A model generated the notes under the pieces. That model made no database searches and was not told the DNA's origin. It saw only the letters and a program-made list of their open reading frames with translations. A DNA stretch of 5,103 nucleotides, taken from assembly GCA_013812065.1 (NCBI GenBank), contig JACCUC010000041.1, positions 1 to 5,103 on the forward strand, given 5' to 3'. Made by a program: the position numbers and the translations under genes. This document shows, one piece after another, positions 4,559-5,103 of this stretch. The DNA comes from Thermoleophilaceae bacterium. Its GTDB lineage: Bacteria; Actinomycetota; Thermoleophilia; Solirubrobacterales; Thermoleophilaceae. Every line of letters starts with the position of its first letter. Position 1 is the first letter of the stretch.

Positions 4559-5103
4559 GGCGCCCGGCGCAGCCCTGGAGCCCTCCGCGGGCGGACCGCC
4601 CGCATTCGCGGTCGAACTCGAGAACCTCGAGCGTCGCTACGGCGAGCGGGTCGCGCTCCAGGGGGTGAGCGTGCAGCTCGAGCCGGGGCAGACCCTCGCC
4701 GTGCTCGGGGCCAACGGGGCCGGGAAGTCGACGCTGCTACGGGTGCTCGCCACGCTGTTGCGTCCGCATGGCGGTACGGCGCGGGTCCTCGGGGCGAGCC
4801 TGCCCGAGGAGGCGATCGCAGTACGCGGCCGGATCGGCTACGTGGGGCATGAGCCGCTCCTCTATCGCGAGCTGACCGGTCGCGAGAACCTGCGCTTCCA
4901 TGCCCGCCTCCACGGAGCGGGTCATGAGCGCGTCGAGGAGCTGCTCGCCGCGACGGGCATGGGGCGCCGCGCCGGCGAGCCGGTCGCCGACCTGTCGAAG
5001 GGCATGCGCCAGCGCCTCGCCGTGGCGCGCGCCCTGCTCGGCGATCCGGCGCTGCTCCTGCTCGATGAGCCGCGGGCCCACCTCGACCCTGCGGCCGCCG
5101 AGC
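4551..5103 (+). CDS. ccmA: ABC transporter ATPase, probably heme exporter subunit CcmA (3' end outside window)
   Basis: An open frame from GTG 4551 runs through the window end (184 codons seen). ABC motifs in order: A-loop aromatic Y30, Walker A GANGAGKST (residues 53-61), Q-loop region YVGHEPLLYRELTGRENL (97-114), signature LSKGMRQR (148-155), Walker B LLLLDEP (168-174) and D-loop RAHLDP (175-180). The GHEP...ELTxRENLRFHARLHG segment resembles CcmA, the ATPase that with CcmB is involved in heme delivery for cytochrome c maturation. The ABC superfamily call is certain. The CcmA call is a good but unproven reading, since other ABC-2-type exporters look similar. E101 replaces the usual Q-loop Gln and the signature is LSKGM instead of LSGGQ. 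The GTG overlaps the preceding gene by 8 bp with no Shine-Dalgarno, implying co-transcription and translational coupling. About 20 extra residues precede the domain, so a start nearer codon 20 is possible. The frame should continue for roughly 20-40 more residues. Confidence 0.85.
   Translation, partial: MLEAPGAALEPSAGGPPAFAVELENLERRYGERVALQGVSVQLEPGQTLAVLGANGAGKSTLLRVLATLLRPHGGTARVLGASLPEEAIAVRGRIGYVGHEPLLYRELTGRENLRFHARLHGAGHERVEELLAATGMGRRAGEPVADLSKGMRQRLAVARALLGDPALLLLDEPRAHLDPAAAE

Overview
The window is a gene-dense, very GC-rich piece of bacterial chromosome with nearly every third codon position G or C. It most likely comes from a high-GC actinobacterium. The CcmA-like ABC protein and the promoter style fit the Thermoleophilia/Solirubrobacterales side of the phylum, but that placement is inference. 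No rRNA, tRNA, CRISPR array, insertion sequence or phage gene was seen.

Layout. Positions 1-108 hold the last 35 codons of an unidentified plus-strand gene. Positions 127-939 (minus) encode an MpaB/rubber-oxygenase-type (DUF2236) protein. A divergent 36-bp promoter gap separates it from 976-1734 (plus), a siroheme-synthase N-domain (precorrin-2 dehydrogenase) with an unusual four-cysteine N-terminal extension. Converging on that gene is a two-gene minus-strand operon (3144 to 1763). Its first gene encodes a small membrane-anchored protein and its second a protein with a long disordered Pro/Gly/Ala/Gln-rich region. Both carry related versions of the same C-terminal helical domain of unknown function, and they are joined by a TGATG stop/start overlap.

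From 3280 to the end all genes are on the plus strand. These are moaC, a decayed 5'-truncated and frameshifted vapC (PIN toxin) remnant, a moaB/mogA-type molybdopterin adenylyltransferase, and the first 184 codons of a CcmA-type heme-exporter ATPase that overlaps the end of moaB by 8 bp.

Theme. Several genes concern tetrapyrrole or metal-cofactor supply: siroheme, molybdopterin, and heme export for cytochrome c. The MpaB-like protein may be a heme user. Four genes (mpaB-like, precorrin-2 dehydrogenase, moaC, moaB) have a TANNNT -10 box 6-10 nt before the start codon and no convincing Shine-Dalgarno, so they look leaderless or nearly so. The paralogous membrane/disordered pair has strong Shine-Dalgarno sequences instead. 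The most unusual items are that uncharacterised protein pair, the cysteine-rich extension on the siroheme enzyme, and the toxin-gene remnant lodged between two molybdenum-cofactor genes.
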